Source of the DNA: Planctomycetales bacterium
GTDB lineage: Bacteria; Planctomycetota; Planctomycetia; Planctomycetales; Planctomycetaceae
DNA: 64,000 nt
NCBI GenBank assembly: GCA_028285345.1
Contig: JANQPT010000044.1
Location: 682,001 to 746,000, forward strand
Direction: 5' to 3'
Shown here: positions 1-8,665 of the stretch, in pieces
How the letters are laid out: every line of letters starts with the position of its first letter
Numbering within the stretch: the first letter of the stretch is position 1
Program-made: the position numbers and the translations under genes
Notes under the pieces: generated by a model
The model's input: only the letters and a program-made list of their open reading frames with translations
What the model was told of the DNA's origin: nothing
Databases searched by the model: none

Positions 1-1
1 G

Positions 2-1354
2 GGGCGGATCGACTACGAGCGCCAGCCGGCAGATCGGTACACCACCGCCGATCTTAAGCTGGAACGCATGCAGCGGCTGTTGTCATTGCTCGATGATCCG
101 CAACAGAGCCTGCCTGCCGTCCATATCGCCGGAACGAAGGGCAAGGGGTCGACGGCGCTGATGACCGCCGCAGTTCTGTCTCAAGCGGGGTATCGCGTCG
201 GGGTGTTCACTTCGCCGCACCTTTCGAGGTTTGAGGAACGCATGACCGTGGAGGGCCGCATGCCGGATGAGGCCGAGGTGGTCGCTCTCGTTGAGGAAGT
301 CCATCAAGTTGTGCAACGGATGAGACTCGATCCGGACTGCAGCGAACCGACGTTCTTCGAAATCTTGACCGCGATGGCCTGGCTTTACTTTAGGCAAGCA
401 AAGGCCGACGTTGTCGTGCTGGAAGTCGGTCTGGGAGGGCGGCTGGATGCGACGAATCTATGCCATCCGGTGACGACGGTCATCACGAGTATTAGCTTCG
501 ATCACACACGAATCCTAGGACGATCGCTTGAGCAGATCGCGACGGAGAAAGCCGGCATCATAAAGCCAGGCGTTCCGGTCGTGTGCGGCGTGACTGATGC
601 GGGGCCCCGCGCGAAGATTCAGAGTATTGCGAAGCAGCGCGGCGCGCCACTTTTGCAGATCGGTGATGAGATTCAATATGGTTATCGACCGCTGCCGTTC
701 GAGGCGGCCGACCAAGCTTCAGGTTGTGGAAACCTGGACGTGACCATCGCAGGTTGTCGGCCGATGTCGACGATTGCGATGCCGATCTTGGGACGGCATC
801 AAGCGCACAATGCGGCACTGGCAGCGGCGGTTGCCGTGGAAATGCGCAAACGAGGATGGCACATTCCAGATGATGCGATTTTGAGCGGGATTGCCCGAGT
901 GCGTTGTCCCGTCCGGATGGAGATTGTGCACGACAACCCGGTGATCATTCTTGATTCGGCCCACAACACGGCTTCAGCTCGTACCGTGGTTGAGTCGGTT
1001 CGGGACCATTTTCCTGGCCGCCGAAAAGGGCTGATCTTTGCGACGACGAAGGAAAAGCCGGTTGAGGCGATGTTGCGGCAATTGCTTCCCGAGTTTGACT
1101 GGGTGGTATTGACGCAATACCGTGGGAATCCACGCGGACTCGAATTGAACGAGCTGGTGGAGATTGCTCAATCCTTGCCCGGCCAAGATGTCGCGTCCGC
1201 CGACAATCCCGACGTTGCTTGGGACCTTGTAGTGCGACGCAACGACGAGACGGAATTGATCTGCGTCACCGGCTCATTTTTTATTGCGGCGGAGATTCGC
1301 GAGTTACTGCGATCGCGGCAAGCGACCTTGGCGGCGGCCGGTGCAGGCACGTGA
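2..1354 (+). CDS. folC: Bifunctional folylpolyglutamate synthase / dihydrofolate synthase, 5' end outside window
   Basis: Cytoplasmic Mur-ligase-type enzyme that adds glutamate to dihydropteroate and to (tetrahydro)folate using ATP. The frame is open from base 2, and the residues before the first in-window ATG (position 68) read GRIDYERQPADRYT, which is the usual FolC N-terminal region, so the true start lies upstream of the window. The P-loop GTKGKGS follows at about residues 22-28 counted from that ATG; later come a Mur-ligase central domain (GLGGRLDATN, SFDHTRILG, EKAGIIKPG) and a C-terminal domain with LDSAHNTAS. It runs convergently towards the pilM operon, with a terminator hairpin between. 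Seen directly: motifs and open 5' end. Family assignment is secure. Confidence 0.95.
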   Translation, partial: GRIDYERQPADRYTTADLKLERMQRLLSLLDDPQQSLPAVHIAGTKGKGSTALMTAAVLSQAGYRVGVFTSPHLSRFEERMTVEGRMPDEAEVVALVEEVHQVVQRMRLDPDCSEPTFFEILTAMAWLYFRQAKADVVVLEVGLGGRLDATNLCHPVTTVITSISFDHTRILGRSLEQIATEKAGIIKPGVPVVCGVTDAGPRAKIQSIAKQRGAPLLQIGDEIQYGYRPLPFEAADQASGCGNLDVTIAGCRPMSTIAMPILGRHQAHNAALAAAVAVEMRKRGWHIPDDAILSGIARVRCPVRMEIVHDNPVIILDSAHNTASARTVVESVRDHFPGRRKGLIFATTKEKPVEAMLRQLLPEFDWVVLTQYRGNPRGLELNELVEIAQSLPGQDVASADNPDVAWDLVVRRNDETELICVTGSFFIAAEIRELLRSRQATLAAAGAGT

Positions 1355-1410
1355 GGTTCGAAAAACGGTTGGAATTCTGAGCGCGGCGATTCGGCTTGTA
1401 CTCGGCGCCG

Positions 1411-1454
1411 GTCAAAAACAAACGGCAGCCCGCATTTAATCGCGGCTGCCGTTT
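1411..1454 (-). terminator. Rho-independent terminator of the minus-strand pilM operon
   Basis: A perfect 11-bp stem (1420-1430 with 1444-1454, AAACGGCAGCC/GGCTGCCGTTT) encloses a 13-nt loop. Read on the minus strand it is followed by a TTTGTTTTTG tract, the classical intrinsic terminator form, about 40 nt after the stop codon of the last operon gene. It lies between convergent genes and may also slow transcription from folC, but there is no U-tract in that direction. Confidence 0.75.
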
Positions 1455-1496
1455 GAGAATTCTGATCAAGACAGGATTGGATGTGTCGGACGACCT

Positions 1497-3884
1497 TTAG
1501 CGCCCACCACGTCCGCCACCGCCACCTCTTCGTCCGCGCTGCCTCTTGCGCAAACTGGTTCCGCGTCCGCCACGTCCATCTTCGACCAATAATCCCCTTT
1601 GGAGCAGCTTTTCGCGGGCAGAAGCCGTTTCGCCCTCTCGCTTGAGATCCTGATATTGGCCGTGGATACGATCCAGCTTCTTCTTCAGATCTCGGCGATG
1701 TCTCTCATGTGATAGGGAATCGAGCCGTACTGTTCTGCCGTCGCTGCGGACAACAACGACTTCCGCCGGGACACCGATATCCGTTTCACCCTCCTTCTGG
1801 ACGCCTTTGACGCCTTGTAGCGCTTCCTGCAAATCAGGATGATCGGCCAAGTCCATGACAGCTTCCGGAATTGCGTCGACCAGCACAATATCACTGGTGA
1901 AGTCGGCCATTTCGTTCTTAAAACTGGGTTTAGCGGGATTCAGCACCTCGGTCATCTGGCTGCCGCCCAAAAATTCGCCGAAGCTGCAGCGCATCACTTC
2001 GTCGTGAATAACCGTGCCCAAATCGCGGTGCCATTGAAAGACTTCGAACTGAGCGCCATTTCGTCCCGGTTCCTGATCGTCGATGATTTTCGTCACAAAC
2101 GATTGCGTGTCCGCGGGAATTACGACCACATTGGAAGGTTCACTCCACTCCGATTCACGCGTCGCGCCCTCGATGACTGCTTCATCGTCGACCTCGTCCC
2201 GTTTGAGCTTGTTGACGGCCGCCGGATTCCTAAAGATGAACTTGATCCGGTAGCGGTACGCTTCGCCTGACTCGACGGTGAAGTCGAAATAACGAAACAA
2301 CAGCAAACGTCCCACCGCGGCGTCGATGCCGCGCATCGACTCTTCATCGTATTCGTAATCAGGAGTTCTGCCGCCTCCGCGGCCGCGGCCTCCCACGCCA
2401 GATCCACGCATAGCGATCGCTTGGCCCCGTATGCGTGAACGCATGCCGCGGCCGGAAAATCGGCCTCCGTCGTCGTCATCGTCGTCTGAATTGCCGCCCC
2501 CCAATCCCTGACGGGTCCGCCCTCTCCGATTCCTCTGCTTGAGCATCGAATCTTGCGGTTTCGGCTGGAGCCCAAAAATCTGCTTGACGCGATCATTGAC
2601 TCCTTCGGGCATCGTATTCTTCGCTTTGGCTTTGATCTCTTCGGCTTTTTCCTCCCACACCTTATTGCGCAACTCGTTGAGGTCGTATTGCAGACCGCCG
2701 AATCCCCCCGGTCCCTTGTTCTCTTCTTCTTCTTTAAGTTTGTCGAATTCTTCTCGGACGAGTGCCGAAAACTTTTCGACCTGCTCACGCTCTTCATTGC
2801 TCAACTTGAATTGTTCCAGAGCAGGATGAGTGGCGTGCCTGGTCCAATAACCTGTCACGCGCTGTGCCAACGGCATGGTGATGACGGGATTGGTCACTCG
2901 GGGGTCCATAACGGGAACGTCAAACCCAGCCACTTCAGCCAGTACGTCCTTTACGTGGTCGATGTCCAACTCTTCCCAATTCTCGTCTCGCCAAGGATTG
3001 GGACCTGCAACGGCGCGCTGCCGCTGAATGCGAAAGTCCTGGATAACAACATCGTCTCTTGCTCGGGCGGGAATCGGATAGCGGAGGGCCTTGCCGACGT
3101 TGAAAATCTGCTGCCGGAGATCAAAAATTGCTCGCACGGCGGCATAACGTTCGCCGCGGGCCCGAAGCAGCGGCTGGTCGGAGACACCAGAACCGTATCC
3201 CCCCAATGTGCCCGGAACTCCGAAGCGGCCCCGTCCGTCATCATCATCATCGTCGCCGCGTCGTCTGCGACTTGGTCGACGCCTTCTCTCACGACGTCGA
3301 TCGCGGTCGTCGTCGTCATCAGATCCTCGTTGAAATCCGCGACCGCCACCGCCCCCTCGCTGCGATTTGAGGATGTCATCCCTGCGCTTGTCTGCGAAAC
3401 CGACGTCACCGGTGGGCTCGTTCGTGTCTGTCGTTGCGAATTGTTCTTCCAGGAGGCTGAAGTCCTGCTCCGGCATCAATTGAACCAACACTGCCCCGTC
3501 GTCGGCGATAACTTGATCAGGGGCCAGCCATTTGGGCGAGGTGACTAATTGGATCGGCTTCTCCAGCGGTTCCGACATCGGGATGTTGTAGACATAGGGT
3601 TCGATGTTCATTGGTTCGAGCATCTCTTCGGCCTGGACAACGAAATCGATGACTGGCACTTCGTCTTGATGCTCCTTGGGCCAGACGCTCTGATTGATGG
3701 CGAGATCCGCTGCTTTGGCTTTGTCCGCCAGTTCTTTCGGACTTCGGGGATACTGAGCCCATTCAGTGCTCATCAAGCACCAAACCAGCAGGATCGCGAC
3801 AATCCCGATGCCGATCTTTTCGCCATGCTTGATGAAGAATTGCTTTAGATCAATCTTTTTTAGGCTACCACCGAGATTTTTCAC
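1497..3884 (-). CDS. Single-span membrane protein with Arg/Gly- and Asp-rich disordered regions, third gene of pilM operon
   Basis: 795-residue protein of unknown function. A short basic N-terminus is followed by one membrane segment at about residues 24-40, then a large, presumably periplasmic region. Low-complexity stretches mix Gly/Arg with runs of five to six Asp (near 175-225 and 465-510), and the C-terminus ends in an RGG-rich tail. Between them are ordinary-looking globular segments (for example around 520-750). GTG start at 3884 is supported by GAGGAA at 3891-3896, six bases upstream. It is the last gene of a co-directional set with the PilM-PilN fusion, 83 nt after the preceding stop. 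By position it could be the PilP-like or another structural part of a pilus/secretion platform, but no PilP sequence feature is recognisable; this is inference. Confidence 0.8.
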   Translation of the reverse strand: MKNLGGSLKKIDLKQFFIKHGEKIGIGIVAILLVWCLMSTEWAQYPRSPKELADKAKAADLAINQSVWPKEHQDEVPVIDFVVQAEEMLEPMNIEPYVYNIPMSEPLEKPIQLVTSPKWLAPDQVIADDGAVLVQLMPEQDFSLLEEQFATTDTNEPTGDVGFADKRRDDILKSQRGGGGGRGFQRGSDDDDDRDRRRERRRRPSRRRRGDDDDDDGRGRFGVPGTLGGYGSGVSDQPLLRARGERYAAVRAIFDLRQQIFNVGKALRYPIPARARDDVVIQDFRIQRQRAVAGPNPWRDENWEELDIDHVKDVLAEVAGFDVPVMDPRVTNPVITMPLAQRVTGYWTRHATHPALEQFKLSNEEREQVEKFSALVREEFDKLKEEEENKGPGGFGGLQYDLNELRNKVWEEKAEEIKAKAKNTMPEGVNDRVKQIFGLQPKPQDSMLKQRNRRGRTRQGLGGGNSDDDDDDGGRFSGRGMRSRIRGQAIAMRGSGVGGRGRGGGRTPDYEYDEESMRGIDAAVGRLLLFRYFDFTVESGEAYRYRIKFIFRNPAAVNKLKRDEVDDEAVIEGATRESEWSEPSNVVVIPADTQSFVTKIIDDQEPGRNGAQFEVFQWHRDLGTVIHDEVMRCSFGEFLGGSQMTEVLNPAKPSFKNEMADFTSDIVLVDAIPEAVMDLADHPDLQEALQGVKGVQKEGETDIGVPAEVVVVRSDGRTVRLDSLSHERHRRDLKKKLDRIHGQYQDLKREGETASAREKLLQRGLLVEDGRGGRGTSLRKRQRGRRGGGGGRGGR

Positions 3885-3967
3885 GGCTGATTCCTCGCTA
3901 TTGATTCGTCCCTAAGGGAATTCAATCTTCCTCGTCACCTACAAATACGACAGGGAGGCTCCCGCTG

Positions 3968-5506
3968 TCATTCATCCTCATCATCCCGGCCGCGGCTGAA
4001 GCCACGCCCGCCGCCTCGCCTGCCGGCACTGCCGCCGATCATTTTCTTGAAGTCCTCCAAGTTTTGCGGATTGCTGTGCAATTCTGCAGTTCTTGGGCTC
4101 GATTGCGGGACACCCGTCCCCTTGGGTTTGGGGAGTACGGCCGGTTCGCCTGCGACTAGGCCTACGCCAGCAGCCGCTGGTGCAGGCCGCGCATGCGGAT
4201 CTTCATAGATCTGCATGCTTCCAGTAATGCTGACCGTGGCGAGATAGTCATTGGGCACTCCGCCGGTTCGCACTCCGGAAGGGCGATAGTTTCCGCGACT
4301 GGGCCCATAGTTGCCTTGCCGCGAGAATCCCTGCCCGCCCATTCCCCGTCCAAGGATCGCCGAATCGACTTGGTCAACACGCAGGATCTGCACCGGCCAA
4401 GGGGAATTCGACAACGCGGAGAGCAAATCCGGCAACCGGCGGTGATCCATCACGACTTTCATGTTAAATCCGCGTACTTTGTATTGAGTCGTCTCCTCGA
4501 GATATCGCCGTCCCTTAGAGAAATCGCCTAATTGGCTGGGGTTTTCGTCTTCGTCATCGTCCCTGCCGCCACCAAAGCCGCCGCCGCTACCCCCGGTTCC
4601 TCCCGCCCGTTCCTCACCGCGAAAGAGCCTTTCAAACCGAACTCTTGGTGAGGCCATTTCTAACGCCTTATGATTACCGGCCTGCCCGACTGCTTCGTCT
4701 TCTTCGTCGCCTCTAGTGAAACCTCCACGCCGGTTCGACACCGTGCCAGGCGATCCAGTCGTTGGCACCGTACTTGTGCCGGCGGGTGTGTCTGCCACGG
4801 TCGCCGTGCCGTCGAGAAGCGCGTTCAATGTTGGATTGTGCTGCAAGCCGAATAGAAATCGAAGCTCCTTAATATCGGTGATCACCGCGTCCGAGAGGTT
4901 TTCGGGATCATTGTTCACCTGGGCGATTGCCTCCAACAAACTGCGATACATCCAAACGTCCTCTTGAGCCGACCGAATCTGCTTGGTCGAGGGGGCATCA
5001 AATCCCCATTTCTTAATCGGCATCAGCGCTGGATCGAAACTGACGATCCCGACATCCTTGTACTTGTCGGTGACCGGGTTGTATTCGCCGTCCCGAAGCG
5101 GATTGATAAGGTGCCAAAGTTCTAGCCACTCATCGAGATAGAGTGCGGCGTAGTGTTCCCGTTGCGGCTTGTCCATTTCATCGTCGGGGCCCAATTGTGC
5201 CATATACTCGGCAAGAGCCGGAGGCCATGTCTTTAACAGATTCTGGTCGCGCGCCAATTCAACCCATGCCTTGTTGATCTGCACCTGCTGCTGATCGTTG
5301 ACCTTTTTGACGCCATCGACCCACTTTTGATTGGGCAGTTCGCCCGATGGGATGCCGTCGAACGCCGACTTGATTTCCCGCTTTCGCCGCGTAATTTCTC
5401 TGGAGACGGCACCTTTCCCGACGTACCAGCCGACCACCGGAGCGATCAAGGCGATGGCGAGAAGGATCCAGAAGCGGTAGACAAGGATTTCTTTGATTTT
5501 GTCCAT
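3968..5506 (-). CDS. PilO-like candidate membrane protein with Gly/Arg/Asp-rich linkers, second gene of pilM operon
   Basis: 512-residue protein with a short N-terminus, one membrane segment at about residues 10-30, then a coiled-coil-prone charged segment (GKGAVSREITRRKREIKSAF) and a long extracytoplasmic part. Topology and place directly after PilM-PilN fit PilO, but no clear PilO signature is seen, so this is a positional suggestion. A conserved-looking segment near 340-380 (TQYKVRGFNMKVVMDHRRLP) resembles a small ferredoxin-like fold that PilO-type proteins have. It carries GGFGGGRDDDEDE and a C-terminal RGGGRGFSRGRDDEDE tail. An upstream in-frame TTG exists at 5521, but the ATG at 5506 with GAGAG eight bases before it is the better start. 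Confidence 0.75.
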   Translation of the reverse strand: MDKIKEILVYRFWILLAIALIAPVVGWYVGKGAVSREITRRKREIKSAFDGIPSGELPNQKWVDGVKKVNDQQQVQINKAWVELARDQNLLKTWPPALAEYMAQLGPDDEMDKPQREHYAALYLDEWLELWHLINPLRDGEYNPVTDKYKDVGIVSFDPALMPIKKWGFDAPSTKQIRSAQEDVWMYRSLLEAIAQVNNDPENLSDAVITDIKELRFLFGLQHNPTLNALLDGTATVADTPAGTSTVPTTGSPGTVSNRRGGFTRGDEEDEAVGQAGNHKALEMASPRVRFERLFRGEERAGGTGGSGGGFGGGRDDDEDENPSQLGDFSKGRRYLEETTQYKVRGFNMKVVMDHRRLPDLLSALSNSPWPVQILRVDQVDSAILGRGMGGQGFSRQGNYGPSRGNYRPSGVRTGGVPNDYLATVSITGSMQIYEDPHARPAPAAAGVGLVAGEPAVLPKPKGTGVPQSSPRTAELHSNPQNLEDFKKMIGGSAGRRGGGRGFSRGRDDEDE

Positions 5507-5604
5507 GATCGGTGCTCTCAACTATAAAACAGGCATCTCAACAAAATCGATCCAGGGTTTCACATCGGCGGCCGGAATCCTCTCGGAGCGCCGACCGATT
5601 TGCA

Positions 5605-7845
5605 TTAGTTGGCCCGACTGTTTGTCTCAGCGGGATTCGACGTGGACGCCTGCTCCGGCAACTGGTTTTGCTCATCCCCGGACGCATTGGGGTCGGGAAC
5701 AACCCCCTTGGCAGGATCCTCATCCGGCCGCGCTTTCTTTGGAATCGGCCGCCAGACGAACTGGATCGTGAATTCATTGACGGTCACGTGCCAGAAGTCC
5801 TCTTTCGCGTTGCGGGTTTTCCGATCCAGGATATCGTGCTGTAGATGAAGCGGAATGGTCCTCTTTTGTCCACGTCCCGCGTTGCTGTTGCTACTGTTTG
5901 CGAAGATCTCATCGTCATCGTCGCCGCGCTTGTTTCTGATTCCGAAACCGCCCCTCCCCACGCCGCGGCCGATGCTGCGTGAGCGCGACCTTGGACCTCT
6001 TGATCCGTTCTTGGGAACATCTTTCTTCTGGTCGTTCCTGAAATAGACCAGCGTCGGGTGCGTGATGCCGATCTTGCGCACGGGAACAGGTTCGGTTGAG
6101 TCCTCCTGCTGAACCATCCACTGCTTGAGATTCTCCAGGAACGTGTCGCGAATCCACCGGCGGCCGTTATACAGTCGGTTTTCCTTTTCGTTGTAAAAGT
6201 GGACGCAATCCAGCGTCACCAAAAAGCCGGAGCCGCTCGGTGCGCTCGCCCGGTCTTCCGCCCGCATGATGTCCTTCTCGGCGGGCCGCAAAACGGAATA
6301 CCAATCACGCAGGCTGGGCAAGTAACGGACGTTTACGATCTCAACCTTGACGCGTTGCTTTTTCGTCGGATCGTCGGTGTGGACCGCATCCGGATCGTGC
6401 GGCAGACATTCATTGATCGCTTTGTAGAGTTCCGGCCAATAGATCCGGTCCTCATCAACCCCCACCAATGTATCGCCTGTGGTGCGGAGTTGCTGATTGG
6501 TCACTTTGACCGCGTCGTAGTCCGACTTGAACTTGGACGCTTTCTTCTTGACTTCGGCCGCTTTGCCTTCAGCATTTCCTACAGCCGGATCGGCTTTTGC
6601 GTCCTTCCAGATGCGGGTGCTGACGGAAGCCTTCACCACGTTAAATCCAAACGCTGAAATCGAAAGCCCGAGCAGCAGCAGTGCCGCCGCGGCCAAAACC
6701 CAGGGCTTCTTCTTGCGGATTAGGCGCTCGGTGATGATCTCCGGCGGCAGCAAAGACGTGTGAACGGGGGTCAGATCGAGCGATTGCAGCGCCAACCCGT
6801 ATGGGACGGCGAAACTCATGATGTTATCTTGGAACAGCGGGGCGCGCAGCACCGCGTCGCCAGAGACCGAGTCGAAGGAGTGTACGCGGTCGACTTGGTA
6901 TTGCAGGTTTTGCTGCAGGAACTTCTGCAACCCAGCCAGCTTAAAGCCGTTGCCCACACCGATGATTCTCTCGATCTTAGCTTCCTTGTTCACGCTGGAA
7001 AAGTAGCCAATGGACCGTTGGATTTCGGCGACATAGTCGTTGAACACCGGTCGCAACGCCTGAAACACCGAACGGGGATCGGGCGACTTGGTGGCGTTGC
7101 ACTTGAGATGCTCCGCCTTGGCGAACGTCAGCTTCAGCTCTTTCGTCAATGCCCGGGTAAAGTGGTTGCCGCCGATTGGGACGTTTCGGAGCCAAATCTT
7201 TTGGCCGTTGGTCACCAGCAGCGTCGTATTGTCGGCCCCCATGTCGAGCACGATTGTGTAGTCGGCGTCCGGATCGACCGGATCATCCTTGCCGATGCCC
7301 AATTGATCGTAACAGAGGTAGTTGTACAGCGCGAGGGGGGAGATCTGGATCGTTTCGACTTCGACGTTTTCTGCAAGGAACGGATCGAGTTGCTGCTGCA
7401 CCTGGTCGCGTTTCATCGCAAACAGGCCGACCTCGGCGTCGAGCATGAACCCGCCTTCTTCGGTTCCGCTGCCGAGCGTCTGGTAGTCCCAAATCACGTC
7501 TTCCAGCGCAAACGGAATCTGTTGCCGGGCCTCATATTTGACGATTTCCGGCACCTTGCTCGCCTCGACAGGCGGCAACTGGATGAAGCGGGCCAATGCG
7601 GTTTGCCCGGGAACGCTAATACTGATCAGATCGCCTTCGATGTTGTTGCGCGACAGAAACAGGTCCAAAGCCTGTTTGACCAGCTCTTCCGGATTGGCGT
7701 CGGGCTGAGAAAGAATCTTCGGGTGTGGCACGAAATCAAATGCGGCCGCACTCAACTGTCCCGAGGTCTCGTCATACTCCAGACGAACCGCTTTGAGCCC
7801 CGCCTGACCAATGTCGATGCCCCACGCAGCGCGTGTTTCTGCCAT
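5605..7845 (-). CDS. pilM: PilM-PilN fusion, type IV pilus / type II secretion inner-membrane assembly protein
   Basis: 746 residues. Residues 1-360 are an actin-like PilM ATPase: WGIDIGQAGLKAVRLEY (8-24) is the first phosphate motif, IVLDMGADNTTLLV (198-211) the second, and IIGVGNGFKLAGL (294-306) the adenosine motif. It continues without break into LLPPEIITERLIRKKK and a membrane span at 382-404, the arrangement of PilN, followed by a coiled-coil and a periplasmic domain. PilM normally binds the cytoplasmic N-terminus of PilN; here the two are one chain. A Gly/Arg/Ser linker with DDDD lies near 610-650. ATG at 7845 has a perfect AAGGAGG at 7854-7860, eight bases upstream, the strongest ribosome site of the operon, making this the first gene. 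Cytoplasm/inner membrane. PilM assignment is firm; PilN part is from topology and motif order. Confidence 0.88.
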   Translation of the reverse strand: MAETRAAWGIDIGQAGLKAVRLEYDETSGQLSAAAFDFVPHPKILSQPDANPEELVKQALDLFLSRNNIEGDLISISVPGQTALARFIQLPPVEASKVPEIVKYEARQQIPFALEDVIWDYQTLGSGTEEGGFMLDAEVGLFAMKRDQVQQQLDPFLAENVEVETIQISPLALYNYLCYDQLGIGKDDPVDPDADYTIVLDMGADNTTLLVTNGQKIWLRNVPIGGNHFTRALTKELKLTFAKAEHLKCNATKSPDPRSVFQALRPVFNDYVAEIQRSIGYFSSVNKEAKIERIIGVGNGFKLAGLQKFLQQNLQYQVDRVHSFDSVSGDAVLRAPLFQDNIMSFAVPYGLALQSLDLTPVHTSLLPPEIITERLIRKKKPWVLAAAALLLLGLSISAFGFNVVKASVSTRIWKDAKADPAVGNAEGKAAEVKKKASKFKSDYDAVKVTNQQLRTTGDTLVGVDEDRIYWPELYKAINECLPHDPDAVHTDDPTKKQRVKVEIVNVRYLPSLRDWYSVLRPAEKDIMRAEDRASAPSGSGFLVTLDCVHFYNEKENRLYNGRRWIRDTFLENLKQWMVQQEDSTEPVPVRKIGITHPTLVYFRNDQKKDVPKNGSRGPRSRSRSIGRGVGRGGFGIRNKRGDDDDEIFANSSNSNAGRGQKRTIPLHLQHDILDRKTRNAKEDFWHVTVNEFTIQFVWRPIPKKARPDEDPAKGVVPDPNASGDEQNQLPEQASTSNPAETNSRAN

Positions 7846-7862
7846 CGATAAATCCTCCTTAG

Positions 7863-8575
7863 GTGTACCTTTAAATGATCAATCCGACCGTGACGACCGG
7901 AGATATCACCTGGACAAGAGTGTGTCGATTGAGAAGAAAAGCTGAATTTAGAGGGATGCCCGCAAGGAAGACGTTGTCCAATAGAAAGATATCGCAATCT
8001 TCGGAAAGAAAGTATGGAATGCAGGTCTAATTGCCTAACCGCAAGCTATCACAGCATTTCTATCGAAGTCAACCAAAATCGGCAAAGGAACCCAGTTTTA
8101 ACAATCTTCACATCCCGCCCTCTAATCTACGGTCCGGAGAAATCTGCCGTCAATGCAAAGTCGCTCCCAATTGGCAATCCTCCCAACATTTCTACGCGTA
8201 CTTCACCCGGGGTGTCGATTGTGATGGTTTAGCGGGTCATGCGAGGCAGCAAACCGAGATCGCAAAATTGTCAGTTGACTCGCCTATACTTCGAGGGTTG
8301 AGACTGCATCGGAATGCAATAAAGACGTCCTGTCGTTCCGGATAGTTCCCGTTTTTCTGAGAATCCCGCCCCGTGTGTGATAACGACGCTGTGGTGGCGG
8401 ACTGTTTGCTATACTCCCTGCCCGCCGCCGATAAGACCGTTAATCGGGCGAGCGTTGGCGCCGCTCCAGTCGAGATCGAGCGGTTCGGGCTGCATCAGCC
8501 CGATTCTTATCCGATCCGAGAATCGCCCTGCGGTTCTTCGGAATTTTCGACCTCTCAAGTTATCATAGGGGTTGA
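7863..8575. other. Intergenic divergent region between pilM and the GH38-like gene
   Basis: About 0.7-0.8 kb between divergent genes. Short open frames here lack ribosome sites and similarity to anything recognisable. A 7-bp hairpin (8485-8491 with 8497-8503, TCGGGCT/AGCCCGA) has no U-tract. One promoter-like site is listed separately. No RNA gene seen. Confidence 0.5.
8407..8415 (+). promoter_or_regulatory. Possible extended -10 promoter of the GH38-like gene
   Basis: TGC followed by TATACT gives an extended -10 element (TGnTATAAT-like, five of six bases). No convincing -35 hexamer is present 17 bases upstream. It would start transcription about 150-240 nt before either candidate start codon. 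Weak, motif-only evidence. Confidence 0.25.
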
Positions 8576-8665
8576 ATGGGATCTGCATGTCGCATTTCTG
8601 TGCGCGCCGCAGACTGTGAACTCAATCCACGGCGGAATTTGGAAATAGAAGGTGTTCCCCGGCAA

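Noticed and set aside
2-1354. folC as a truncated or broken gene
   Set aside because: The missing N-terminus is only the window edge: the frame is open to base 2 with the expected FolC sequence.
6760-7851. 363-residue open frame antisense to the PilM-PilN gene
   Set aside because: High-GC third-position bias opens the antisense frame; the sense frame has complete PilM motifs and a perfect ribosome site.
8031-8648. Short plus-strand open frames in the gap before the GH38-like gene
   Set aside because: No ribosome sites, no hydrophobic or family pattern, and Arg/Ser/Pro-rich composition typical of non-coding translation.
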